Below are positions 54,885 through 62,946 of a stretch of DNA of 64,000 bases, piece after piece (position 1 is the stretch's first letter; each line of letters begins with the position of its first letter). The notes below the pieces were generated by a model. It searched no databases and was not told the DNA's origin. It saw only the letters and a list, made by a program, of their open reading frames with translations. The DNA is from Spirosoma endophyticum (GTDB lineage: Bacteria; Bacteroidota; Bacteroidia; Cytophagales; Spirosomataceae). The stretch is taken from NCBI RefSeq assembly GCF_900112365.1, contig NZ_FOLQ01000010.1:62001-126000 (forward strand), in the 5' to 3' direction. The position numbers and the translations under genes were made by a program.

Positions 54885-54932
54885 AAAAGCCGAAACGCCC
54901 ACCTTATTACTCAGGTGGGCGTTTCGGCTTTT
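54885..54932 (-). terminator. Strong terminator downstream of ileS
   Basis: A perfect 20-bp stem (aaaagccgaaacgcccacct at 54885-54904, complement at 54913-54932) with an 8-nt loop; on the minus strand it ends in a U-run. It lies 19 bp after the ileS stop. Confidence 0.9.
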
Positions 54933-54950
54933 AATAATCGGTTACCCAAA

Positions 54951-57900
54951 TCAGGCAACTTTTATCTGGACACGTAGCAGAAATTCGTCCATCTCGATTT
55001 CAGCCGCAGTAGACTCTGCGCCATTGAGATCGTTAACGAGATTAAGTGCAACCGCCTGTACTTCCTGTTGAATGTACTCCTGATTGCTCTCGACGGCAGC
55101 GGCCAGCAGTTCGTCGTTACGTTCCAGCGTAATGACAATCTTGTCCGTTACGGCAAAGTCGCGGTCTTTACGCAGGTTCTGAATCCGGTTCACAAAGTCG
55201 CGGGCAATGCCTTCCCGACGCAGTTCGTCTGTTACGTTCACGTCGAGTGCTACGGTCAGGCTATTATCGCTGGCCACTAACCAACCCGGAATGTCTTCGG
55301 TAAGAATCTCTACGTCAGACAATTGTAAATCATAAGGCGCAAGGCGTAAAAGGCCCGTCTGTTCAAGCGTTTTCAGATCGGTATCCGTCATCGTTGTGAT
55401 GGCGGCTGCTACGTCCTTCATTTGCTTGCCGAATTTCGGGCCCAGGGCTTTGAAATTCGGCTTAACTTTCTTCTTCAGAATACCGCTCGCATCGTCCACG
55501 AACTCAACGGCTTTTACATTCACCTCCGACATGATAATCGGGGCGACGTGCTCAATCTGTCGGCGCGTATCGCTATTCAACACTGGAATCAGTACGCGAC
55601 TTAGCGGTTGACGAACCTTGAGTTTGTGCCCTTTCCGAAGCGAGTGTACCAGCGACGAAACCTCCTGCGCCAGCTCCATCGACGTTTCCAGATTACTGTC
55701 GATCAATGACTTATCCGCCGTTGGGAAATCGGTCAGGTGTACCGACGTAGCAGTTGTCAAGTTCCGATAGAGCCAGTCCGAATAGAATGGGGCAATCGGC
55801 GAGATAAGTTGCGATACGGTGGTCAGGCATTCGTGCAACGTTTCGTAAGCCGCGCGTTTGTCGGCGGTTAGCTCCCCGTCGGATGCGACCCCGGACCAGA
55901 AGCGTCGGCGTGATAACCGCACGTACCAGTTCGATAACTGATCGTTCACAAAATCCTGAACCGCCCGACCCGCTTTGGTTGGGTTGTAATTGTCGAACTG
56001 GCTCTCTACTTCCAGAATCAGCGATTGCAGTTTGGACAAAATCCATCGGTCAAGTTCCGGGCGGTCGGCTACGGGGATACTACGTCCGTCAAATGAGAAC
56101 TGGTCGAGATTGGCGTACAGCGCAAAGAAATTATAGGTATTCGATAACGTACCAAATAGTTTCCGTTGTACTTCCCCGATACCCTCGACGTTGAACTTAA
56201 GGTTGTCCCACGGCTCAGCGTTGGTGATCATATACCAGCGCGTAGCATCGGGACCGTACTGCGCCAACGTAGCAAATGGGTCAACAGCGTTGCCCAGCCG
56301 TTTTGACATTTTGTTGCCGTTTTTGTCGAGTACCAGACCCGTCGACACGACGTTCTTAAACGCGACCGAATCGAACAGCAGCACCGAAATGGCGTGAAGC
56401 GTGAAGAACCAGCCGCGCGTCTGATCAACACCTTCCGAAATGAAATCAGCCGGGAATGCCTTTTTGAAGACTTCCTGATTTTCAAACGGATAGTGCCATT
56501 GGGCATACGGCATCGCTCCCGAATCGAACCACACGTCGATCAGATCCGACTCGCGCTGCATAACCCGGCCAGAGGTTGAGACAAAATAAACTTCGTCGAC
56601 ATAAGGCCGGTGAAGGTCATACTCGCCGGACGAAAGTTTTTCCAGAAAAGCACTATTTTTTATCCGTTGGTCGTCCGTTAGCTCGTCACTCCATTGCGCT
56701 TTTTGAACATGTTCCTTCAGCTCATTAACCGAACCAACACAAACTTCTTCACCGATATCAGAGCGCCAGATCGGTAGGGGCGTTCCCCAGAAACGGCTGC
56801 GGCTTAGGTTCCAATCAACAAGATTTTCGAGCCAGTTGCCGAAGCGACCCGTACCCGTACTTTCAGGGTTCCAGTTAATAGTTTTGTTCAACTCAACCAG
56901 CCGATCCTTTTTCGCCGTTGTGCGGATAAACCAGCTATCAAGCGGATAGTACAAAATCGGTTTGTCTGTCCGCCAGCAGTGTGGGTAGGGGTGTTCGTAT
57001 TTCTCCACCCGAAACGCCCGGTTTTCCTGCTTCAGTTTAATCGAAATCAGTACGTCCGTTGGTTTGAAATCCGGGTCGGCACGTTCTTCGTCCGAATAAT
57101 ATTCCTCTTTTACGTAGCGTCCCGCGTAATCCGTGATTTCATCCACAAACTGGCCGTGTTTATCCACAATGGGTACATCTTTGCCGGTTTCATCCTTCAC
57201 CATGATGGGCGGGATGCCAGCCGCCTGCGCTACGCGAAAGTCATCGGCACCAAACGTTGGCGACGTATGCACAACGCCTGTACCGTCTTCGGTCGTCACG
57301 AAATCGCCCAGAATAACCCGGAACGCGGGTGCGTCGGGTTTGACGTAAGGCATTAATTGTTCGTATTCAATGCCTTCCAGGTGCTCACCTTTAAAACCCT
57401 GTATTTCGACGATTGCCCACGGAATAACCTTGTCGTTGGGCAGATACGCGTCAAACGCGCGGCTATCACCGCTATCCTGTTTCCCTTTTTCATTAAACCA
57501 GCGGCTCACCAACGCCCTGGCCAACACGACGTTCATTGGCTGGAACGTGTACTGATTAAAGGTTTTGATCAGTACGTAGTCGATGTCTTTGCCAACGGTC
57601 AGCGCTGAGTTGGCGGGCAGGGTCCAGGGCGTAGTCGTCCAGGCAAGAATAAATAAATCATGCTCGATTCCATTCGATGCTTCCTGTGCCGCATCGAACA
57701 GAAAGAACGATTTTCCGGTGCGTTTCACCTTGAACTGGGCCACAATGGTTGTGTCGCGAACGTCCTTGTACGTACCGGGCATGTTTAGCTCGTGCGAACT
57801 CAGACCCGTTCCGGCTTTGGGCGAATAAGGCTGAATCGTGTAGCCCTTATACAGCATTTTTTTGCCGTCCACTTCTTGGTCATACAATTGTTTGAGCAGG

Positions 57901-58406
57901 TACCACACCGATTCGATGTACTCGTTTTTATACGTAACGTACGGATTATCGAGGTCTACCCAATAGCCCATTTTCTGGGTCAGGTCGTTCCATTGATCCG
58001 TGAAGCGCATGACTGTTTCGCGGCATTTTCGGTTGTAATCCTCAACGCTGATGCCTCCTTCTGACGCTGGTTTGCCGATGTGATCTTTGGTAATGCCGAG
58101 TTCTTTTTCGACCTGCAACTCAATGGGCAGGCCGTGTGTATCCCAGCCGCCTTTGCGCTCAACCTGAAAGCCCTGCAGGGTTTTGTACCGGCAGAAAATA
58201 TCTTTTATCGTCCGGGCCATTACGTGGTGAATGCCCGGCGCTCCATTCGCCGAAGGCGGACCTTCGTAGAACGTAAACGTAGGTTGTCCGTCGCGGATCG
58301 CCACGGATTGTTCGAAAACCTGATTCTGGTTCCAATACGTCAAAACCTCGGCCGCGATCTTCGCGTAATCGAGGGACTCATATTGCTGATACTTCACGCC
58401 TGGCAT
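54951..58406 (-). CDS. ileS: Isoleucyl-tRNA synthetase, type 2 with GIHH signature
   Basis: A 1151-residue class I synthetase, the length of the eukaryote-like IleRS2 group. The ATP-binding signature, HxGH in almost all class I enzymes, reads G58-I-H60-H61 within PPSANGAPGIHHVMAR, so its first and third residues are swapped. The second signature is NGNKMSKRLGN, and the class-specific WDTHGLPIE block is intact. The editing domain lies between about 200 and 430, and the long C-terminal region is typical of IleRS2. ATG 58406 is chosen because a complete promoter (58471-58498) lies upstream and the longer frame from 58496 would overlap it. It is monocistronic with a strong terminator. Confidence 0.96.
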   Translation of the reverse strand: MPGVKYQQYESLDYAKIAAEVLTYWNQNQVFEQSVAIRDGQPTFTFYEGPPSANGAPGIHHVMARTIKDIFCRYKTLQGFQVERKGGWDTHGLPIELQVEKELGITKDHIGKPASEGGISVEDYNRKCRETVMRFTDQWNDLTQKMGYWVDLDNPYVTYKNEYIESVWYLLKQLYDQEVDGKKMLYKGYTIQPYSPKAGTGLSSHELNMPGTYKDVRDTTIVAQFKVKRTGKSFFLFDAAQEASNGIEHDLFILAWTTTPWTLPANSALTVGKDIDYVLIKTFNQYTFQPMNVVLARALVSRWFNEKGKQDSGDSRAFDAYLPNDKVIPWAIVEIQGFKGEHLEGIEYEQLMPYVKPDAPAFRVILGDFVTTEDGTGVVHTSPTFGADDFRVAQAAGIPPIMVKDETGKDVPIVDKHGQFVDEITDYAGRYVKEEYYSDEERADPDFKPTDVLISIKLKQENRAFRVEKYEHPYPHCWRTDKPILYYPLDSWFIRTTAKKDRLVELNKTINWNPESTGTGRFGNWLENLVDWNLSRSRFWGTPLPIWRSDIGEEVCVGSVNELKEHVQKAQWSDELTDDQRIKNSAFLEKLSSGEYDLHRPYVDEVYFVSTSGRVMQRESDLIDVWFDSGAMPYAQWHYPFENQEVFKKAFPADFISEGVDQTRGWFFTLHAISVLLFDSVAFKNVVSTGLVLDKNGNKMSKRLGNAVDPFATLAQYGPDATRWYMITNAEPWDNLKFNVEGIGEVQRKLFGTLSNTYNFFALYANLDQFSFDGRSIPVADRPELDRWILSKLQSLILEVESQFDNYNPTKAGRAVQDFVNDQLSNWYVRLSRRRFWSGVASDGELTADKRAAYETLHECLTTVSQLISPIAPFYSDWLYRNLTTATSVHLTDFPTADKSLIDSNLETSMELAQEVSSLVHSLRKGHKLKVRQPLSRVLIPVLNSDTRRQIEHVAPIIMSEVNVKAVEFVDDASGILKKKVKPNFKALGPKFGKQMKDVAAAITTMTDTDLKTLEQTGLLRLAPYDLQLSDVEILTEDIPGWLVASDNSLTVALDVNVTDELRREGIARDFVNRIQNLRKDRDFAVTDKIVITLERNDELLAAAVESNQEYIQQEVQAVALNLVNDLNGAESTAAEIEMDEFLLRVQIKVA

Positions 58407-58470
58407 AATCAGAAGCACGACTTGTTTCCTATCCGAAGTAAGGACTGTCGTGCGGTTAAAAAATAATTGG

Positions 58471-58498
58471 CAAAGATAGGGAAATGACCGGAGCACAA
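58471..58498 (-). promoter_or_regulatory. Promoter of ileS
   Basis: On the minus strand tatctttg at 58478-58471 matches TAnnTTTG; TTG at 58498-58496 is a -33 box with a 17-bp spacer. Transcription would start near 58465, leaving a leader of about 59 nt. No T-box or SAM-type structure is evident in this leader. Confidence 0.7.
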
Positions 58499-58640
58499 AA
58501 GCTTGTTTGGTGGACCATACATTTCGATAAGCTATTCCTTTGTCAACAATAAAGACCGTCTGTACGGTTCACCTTGCCTTCCCCGTCTGGAAACAGGTAT
58601 TTTGATAATCAGCTTACCAAACTCCATTGGCAGCACTACT

Positions 58641-58739
58641 ATGAAAAAGTCTATCCTGTTATTCAGTATATTCGGCTTGTGCCTGAGCTCCTTATCGTCC
58701 AGATGCACCAACTTCATTTGGTGTTTTGCTACGTCCTAA
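58641..58739 (+). other. Signal-peptide-like 32-residue frame, possible gene remnant
   Basis: The frame from ATG 58641 encodes MKKSILLFSIFGLCLSSLSS, a good signal peptide, then RCTNFIWCFATS and a stop. A shift of frame continues as YRPDAPTSFGVLLRPKAQLCQVDG. This looks like the 5' end of a lost secreted-protein gene, though a real small peptide is possible. The rest of 58499-58880 shows nothing else. Confidence 0.35.
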
Positions 58740-58880
58740 AGCCCAGTTATGTCAAGTTGATGGATGAATACTGTTGGTCATTCAGGAGATAAAGATTTTC
58801 AACAGGAGAACATCATTACATCTACTAGCAGATTTTATGAATGTAATATTTTGATTTACAGTCTGATATGCGTAGGATGT

Positions 58881-58914
58881 TTTGATCTGTACGTGTAAAT
58901 TCGCAGTAGCTTTG
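58881..58914 (+). promoter_or_regulatory. Promoter of the phosphatase gene
   Basis: TTTG (58881-58884) and tagctttg (58907-58914) match the -33 and TAnnTTTG boxes with a 22-bp spacer. The predicted start is near 58920, leaving about 5 nt before the ATG at 58925, almost leaderless. Confidence 0.55.
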
Positions 58915-58924
58915 TTCGCACCGT

Positions 58925-61258
58925 ATGAAATATAGCTTCTATTTAACGACCATTTTTCTCCTTTTTTTCACAGCGAAGGTAACTGCTCAGTCGCCTGTTT
59001 TGATACGTGGACCTTATTTACAGGTAGTTACACCAACATCGGTTATCGTCCGCTGGCGTACAGATCAGCCCACTAAAGGCCGAGTCTGGTTTGGTCAATC
59101 GGCTGGCCAATTGACCCGGGATGTTAAGGAGTCAGAGGCTTCTCTCGAACATAGCCTTACACTTACGGGGCTGCAACCCGCCACGAAATATGCCTATGCC
59201 ATTGGCTACGATGATACGCAACTAGTGTCGGGAGCCGACTACTACGTTAAAACGGCCGTTCCTGCCGGCGATACGCGCCCGCTGCGATTCTGGGTGTTGG
59301 GTGATTTTGGGAGTGGGACTGGCACTAGTGTCCAGGCTGATGTGTATCAGGCCTACCGTAATGCGACCGCCAATCGCCCGGCCGACCTCTGGATGTGGCT
59401 GGGTGATAACGCTTACTCATTTGGTCTGGAAGAAGAATATCAGCAACTGGTGTTCCCTGTTTATGCGCCCACGCTCCGCAATACACCTTTATTTATTACG
59501 CCGGGCAACCACGATTATGCCGATAGTCAGACCAACTTCAATATTGCGTACTACAAGCTTTTCGCCTTTCCGCAACAAGGTGAATCAGGTGGAATTCCAT
59601 CAGGATCAAAATCTTATTATTCAGCCAATTATGGGAATGTTCACTTAATCTCGCTTGACTCACAAGGAAAGCCAGACGGCGACTTTCGCCTTTACGACAC
59701 GACGTCTACGCAGGTAAAGTGGCTCAAACGTGATCTTGCCGCCAATAAATTGCCCTGGACTATTGTCATTTTTCACCATCCCCCCTACAGTAAAGGTGGC
59801 CATAACTCCGACACAGAGGAGTCAATGGTGCTGCTTCGGGAAAATCTGACGCCGATTCTGGAGCGCTATGGAGTGGATCTGGTCCTGAATGGGCATAGCC
59901 ACGGCTACGAGCGAACGTATCGATTGAAAGGGCTACGTGGGCTAGCCGCTACGTTTAATAAAGATAAGAACGTCGCCGAAAACACGACCGCCCGCTATGA
60001 TGGTTCATCTAATTCATGTCCCATTTTAACGAAAGGAGAAGGTACCGTTTACGTCGTGAATGGGTCGGGAGGCCAACTGGGTGGACAATCGCCTGATTTT
60101 CCACATCCAGCTACTGTGTTTAATAATACAACGGTCGGTGGGTCGATGATTCTGGACGTTAACGACAACCGCTTGGATGCGCAGTTGTTGATGGCCAATG
60201 GCACCGTTCAGGATAAATTTACCATCCTGAAAAACGTCAATAAAACGACAGAATTGACCGCTCAGCTCGGAGATACGCTACAATTGGCGGCTTCGTGGCC
60301 CAGTGTGTCGGACGAATACCGCTGGCCGGATGGTCAAAAAAGTCGCCGTATTCGCTACGTTGCCGATAAAGCCGGTACGTATCCGATCACGGTAAAAGAT
60401 GGGCGTGATTGTTTAGCTGATGTATTTCAATTAACCGTGCAACAATCGCTAAAAGTAATCGCCAAAACGATTGCTTCAGTTTGCGTAGGCGGTACGATGC
60501 CCGTAACGATCACATTCGAAAATGCACCCCAGTCTACAGACTTGCAGTATGACGTCTTGTTATCTGATGTAACGGGCAATTTCACCAACGAACAGGTTGT
60601 TGGTTCCGGAAAACTAACAGAATTAAAAGCTACTATTCCAGCTAATTTCCCCGCTGGATCGGGCTATCGGTTGCGCGTGCGGCCGCGTAGTATGCCCAAT
60701 GCTCAGCTCGTGTCAAGTGGTGAGTTTACAGTTCAAGCCTTACCAACAGCAACCCTAACGGGTTCAACGACAGTGTCTCAGGGTAAGTCCGTTACATTAG
60801 CCATTGGCCTTACGGGGGATGGCCCCTGGAAGGGCAGCTTATCGGACGGAACGACTTTTTCGGGAGCTGCTAATCCAATCGTTCTTACGGTTCAGCCCGC
60901 CAGATCTGTCATCTATTCAATAACAACTATTGAGAACGGTTGTGGTAAAGGCACTACTTCAGGGCAGGCGTCCATAACAATATTAATACCAACGGCTGAA
61001 GAAGAGTTTGCGGGCGGGCGACTACGCATCTATCCTAATCCCACTCACGATGTGGTGTATGTTGATTTGACAACGACCCAGAAAAAGGAAGTCATTATCC
61101 AACTGACTGATATGCAGGGTCGTTCGATTCATCAGGAGCATTTTGCGCCTTTAACCTCCTTAACGGAATCAATCCATATGCCTCATGCCGCGGGAACATA
61201 TTTGCTGACAGTTCAGGTGGGGCAGCAGAAGTTGACTCGGAAAGTAGTACGTCAGTAA
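58925..61258 (+). CDS. Purple acid phosphatase-like metallophosphoesterase, T9SS-secreted
   Basis: A 777-residue exported enzyme. Signal peptide at 1-21 (KVTAQ); an N-terminal Fn3-like domain (about 26-115) as in purple acid phosphatases; the metallophosphoesterase core has VLGDFGSG, WLGDNAYS, PGNHDY, FHHPPYSKGGH and NGHSHGYERT, the five metal-ligand blocks. Residues about 440-690 hold two further Ig-like domains. The last 80 residues form a T9SS type A sorting domain (RIYPNPTHDVVYVDL to GTYLLTVQVGQQKLTRKVVRQ). It would therefore be exported by SprA (2.2 kb in this window) and anchored or released. It may scavenge phosphate. No regulator is adjacent. Confidence 0.92.
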   Translation: MKYSFYLTTIFLLFFTAKVTAQSPVLIRGPYLQVVTPTSVIVRWRTDQPTKGRVWFGQSAGQLTRDVKESEASLEHSLTLTGLQPATKYAYAIGYDDTQLVSGADYYVKTAVPAGDTRPLRFWVLGDFGSGTGTSVQADVYQAYRNATANRPADLWMWLGDNAYSFGLEEEYQQLVFPVYAPTLRNTPLFITPGNHDYADSQTNFNIAYYKLFAFPQQGESGGIPSGSKSYYSANYGNVHLISLDSQGKPDGDFRLYDTTSTQVKWLKRDLAANKLPWTIVIFHHPPYSKGGHNSDTEESMVLLRENLTPILERYGVDLVLNGHSHGYERTYRLKGLRGLAATFNKDKNVAENTTARYDGSSNSCPILTKGEGTVYVVNGSGGQLGGQSPDFPHPATVFNNTTVGGSMILDVNDNRLDAQLLMANGTVQDKFTILKNVNKTTELTAQLGDTLQLAASWPSVSDEYRWPDGQKSRRIRYVADKAGTYPITVKDGRDCLADVFQLTVQQSLKVIAKTIASVCVGGTMPVTITFENAPQSTDLQYDVLLSDVTGNFTNEQVVGSGKLTELKATIPANFPAGSGYRLRVRPRSMPNAQLVSSGEFTVQALPTATLTGSTTVSQGKSVTLAIGLTGDGPWKGSLSDGTTFSGAANPIVLTVQPARSVIYSITTIENGCGKGTTSGQASITILIPTAEEEFAGGRLRIYPNPTHDVVYVDLTTTQKKEVIIQLTDMQGRSIHQEHFAPLTSLTESIHMPHAAGTYLLTVQVGQQKLTRKVVRQ

Positions 61259-61276
61259 AGGGCAGCTCTAACAGGA

Positions 61277-62176
61277 TTACAATACCTGTCCCAATCCAAA
61301 CAACACAACAAATAGAAGCGTACTAAGAGCGAGCTGTCCTAGTCGGGCGTTGAGTTCAGCAGGTCGCTTGTGCGTTGCCACGGCCCGGCCGTTCAGGATG
61401 AATAGTGGAAAGGCCAATACGTATACATAACTGAACCAGGCCGAGCCAGTCAGGAAGGAGTAGGCGATGGAACAAAACATGCCCGCGATGAGTAATCCCC
61501 AGTGGTAGCGAATGGCTAAGGATAAACCTAGCCTTGCCGGAATGGATCGCTTTCCGGTTAACGTATCGGTTTCAATATCCCGAATATTATTGACGTTCAA
61601 CACTCCCGTAGCAAATAGGCCTACACTGGTAGCTGGTAATAACAAGAGTGGATCGAACGACAACGTGTGTAGAAAATACGTACCCAAAACTCCCACCCAG
61701 CCAAAGAAAATCAGGACGGCAATGTCGCCAAAACCGGCATATCCGTAGGGCCGTTTGCCATTTGTATAGCCAATGGCAGCCGCAATACTGAGCAGTCCTA
61801 CAAGCAGAAAAATCCAGAAAAGCTTCGCGCCACCGGCGGCATACAACGCCACGACCAATAACCAGATGCCACTAACGAAGGATAATATTGCCGTTATGAT
61901 GATACCCCGAAACATGGCTTCTTTGGTAATATCACCGGTCGCTACCGCCCGGCGTGGACCAACCCGTAATTCGGTATCTTTCCCCGAAACAGCATCGCCG
62001 TAGTCGTTAGCGAAATTGGACAGGATTTGCAGGAAAATAGTTGTCAGAATGGCCAGAAGTGCCACTGGCCAGCTAAAATGATGGTCAGCACTGGCCAGGA
62101 AGCAGCCAAGAATAATACTGGCTAAGGAGAGGGGTAACGTGCGCGGCCGTGCAGCCGCAATCCAGGACTTCACCAT
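61277..62176 (-). CDS. menA: 1,4-dihydroxy-2-naphthoate polyprenyltransferase MenA
   Basis: A 299-residue UbiA-type membrane prenyltransferase that attaches the polyprenyl tail in menaquinone synthesis. The first aspartate motif is N54-FAND58-YGD61 and D67 (SNFANDYGDAVSGKD); the second is NNIRDIETD near residue 195. Eight or nine membrane helices are predicted. It begins MVKSWIAAARPRTLPLSL, the standard MenA start. Other men genes are not in the window. Its start is 10 bp from a hairpin repeat (62186-62256) after the glutathione peroxidase gene; the gene is convergent with the phosphatase. Confidence 0.94.
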   Translation of the reverse strand: MVKSWIAAARPRTLPLSLASIILGCFLASADHHFSWPVALLAILTTIFLQILSNFANDYGDAVSGKDTELRVGPRRAVATGDITKEAMFRGIIITAILSFVSGIWLLVVALYAAGGAKLFWIFLLVGLLSIAAAIGYTNGKRPYGYAGFGDIAVLIFFGWVGVLGTYFLHTLSFDPLLLLPATSVGLFATGVLNVNNIRDIETDTLTGKRSIPARLGLSLAIRYHWGLLIAGMFCSIAYSFLTGSAWFSYVYVLAFPLFILNGRAVATHKRPAELNARLGQLALSTLLFVVLFGLGQVL

Positions 62177-62185
62177 TCAATTATA

Positions 62186-62256
62186 AATGATGAATGATGA
62201 ATGATGAATGATAAACACTAGTGAGGTGTATTCATCATTCATCATTCATCATTCAA
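62186..62256. repeat. Hairpin built of a 7-bp tandem unit between gpx and menA
   Basis: The left arm (62186-62211) is three and a half copies of the unit atgaatg; the right arm (62231-62256) is its reverse complement (ttcatcattcatc). The spacer is about 19 nt. It fills the whole gap and may terminate glutathione peroxidase transcription. Confidence 0.8.
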
Positions 62257-62258
62257 AC

Positions 62259-62879
62259 TTAAATACCTACTGCTTTCTTGAACTCTTCGTCTTCGGGTTT
62301 CACTTTAGACGCGAAGAAATGAGTTAGTTCACCTTTTTCGTTGATCACGTATTTGCAGAAATTCCAGGTAGGAACTTTGTCATTCCAGCCGTTCATGTCT
62401 TTGGTTGTCAACCATTTGTAAAGCGGAGACTGGTCGTCGCCTAATACCGATACTTTCTCAAACATAGGGAACGTAACACCGTAATTTTTTTTGCAGAACT
62501 CCGCAATTTCTTCACTGCTGCCGGGTTCCTGGCTTTTGAAGTTGTTGGCTGGGAAACCTAGCACAACAATTTTGTCGCCATGTTCTTTGTAGAATTTCTC
62601 CCAATCAGCATACTGCGGTGTAAAACCGCATTTTGACGCTACGTTCAGAATAACGACTTTCTTGCCTTTGAAACCCTTCAGCGATACGGGTTTGCCGTCG
62701 AGTGAGTTGACTGTGAAATCATAAAGACTTTTTGTGGGAGCTGGTGCATTGGCAGGAGCTACCGCCACTTCGCGTTTGTCGGCGAAAATACCTTTAACGA
62801 GCGTTGATAAAGACATAAAACTGGAAAGAGTAAAAACGAACGCGACAGCGATCAGACTAAATACAAGATTCTTTTTCAT
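62259..62879 (-). CDS. Glutathione peroxidase-like (thioredoxin-type) peroxidase, exported
   Basis: A 206-residue peroxidase of the GPx family with Cys in place of Sec: the peroxidatic C84 is in NVASKCGFTPQY; GFPANNFKSQEPGS and the W-N-F block (TWNFCKYV) follow. The resolving cysteine is probably C129 in EFCKKNYGVTFPMF, indicating thioredoxin-dependent, not glutathione-dependent, reduction. Residues 1-33 are a hydrophobic signal sequence with a polar Ala/Pro linker to about 50, so it should be periplasmic. It protects against lipid or organic peroxides. The gene is co-directional with menA but the hairpin between them probably ends its transcript. Confidence 0.93.
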   Translation of the reverse strand: MKKNLVFSLIAVAFVFTLSSFMSLSTLVKGIFADKREVAVAPANAPAPTKSLYDFTVNSLDGKPVSLKGFKGKKVVILNVASKCGFTPQYADWEKFYKEHGDKIVVLGFPANNFKSQEPGSSEEIAEFCKKNYGVTFPMFEKVSVLGDDQSPLYKWLTTKDMNGWNDKVPTWNFCKYVINEKGELTHFFASKVKPEDEEFKKAVGI

Positions 62880-62946
62880 AGTTGTTTTTGACGTTTTGGT
62901 AGAACTTGGAAAGGGTATTTAAAGTCGTTGAAAATGAATAAATTGA

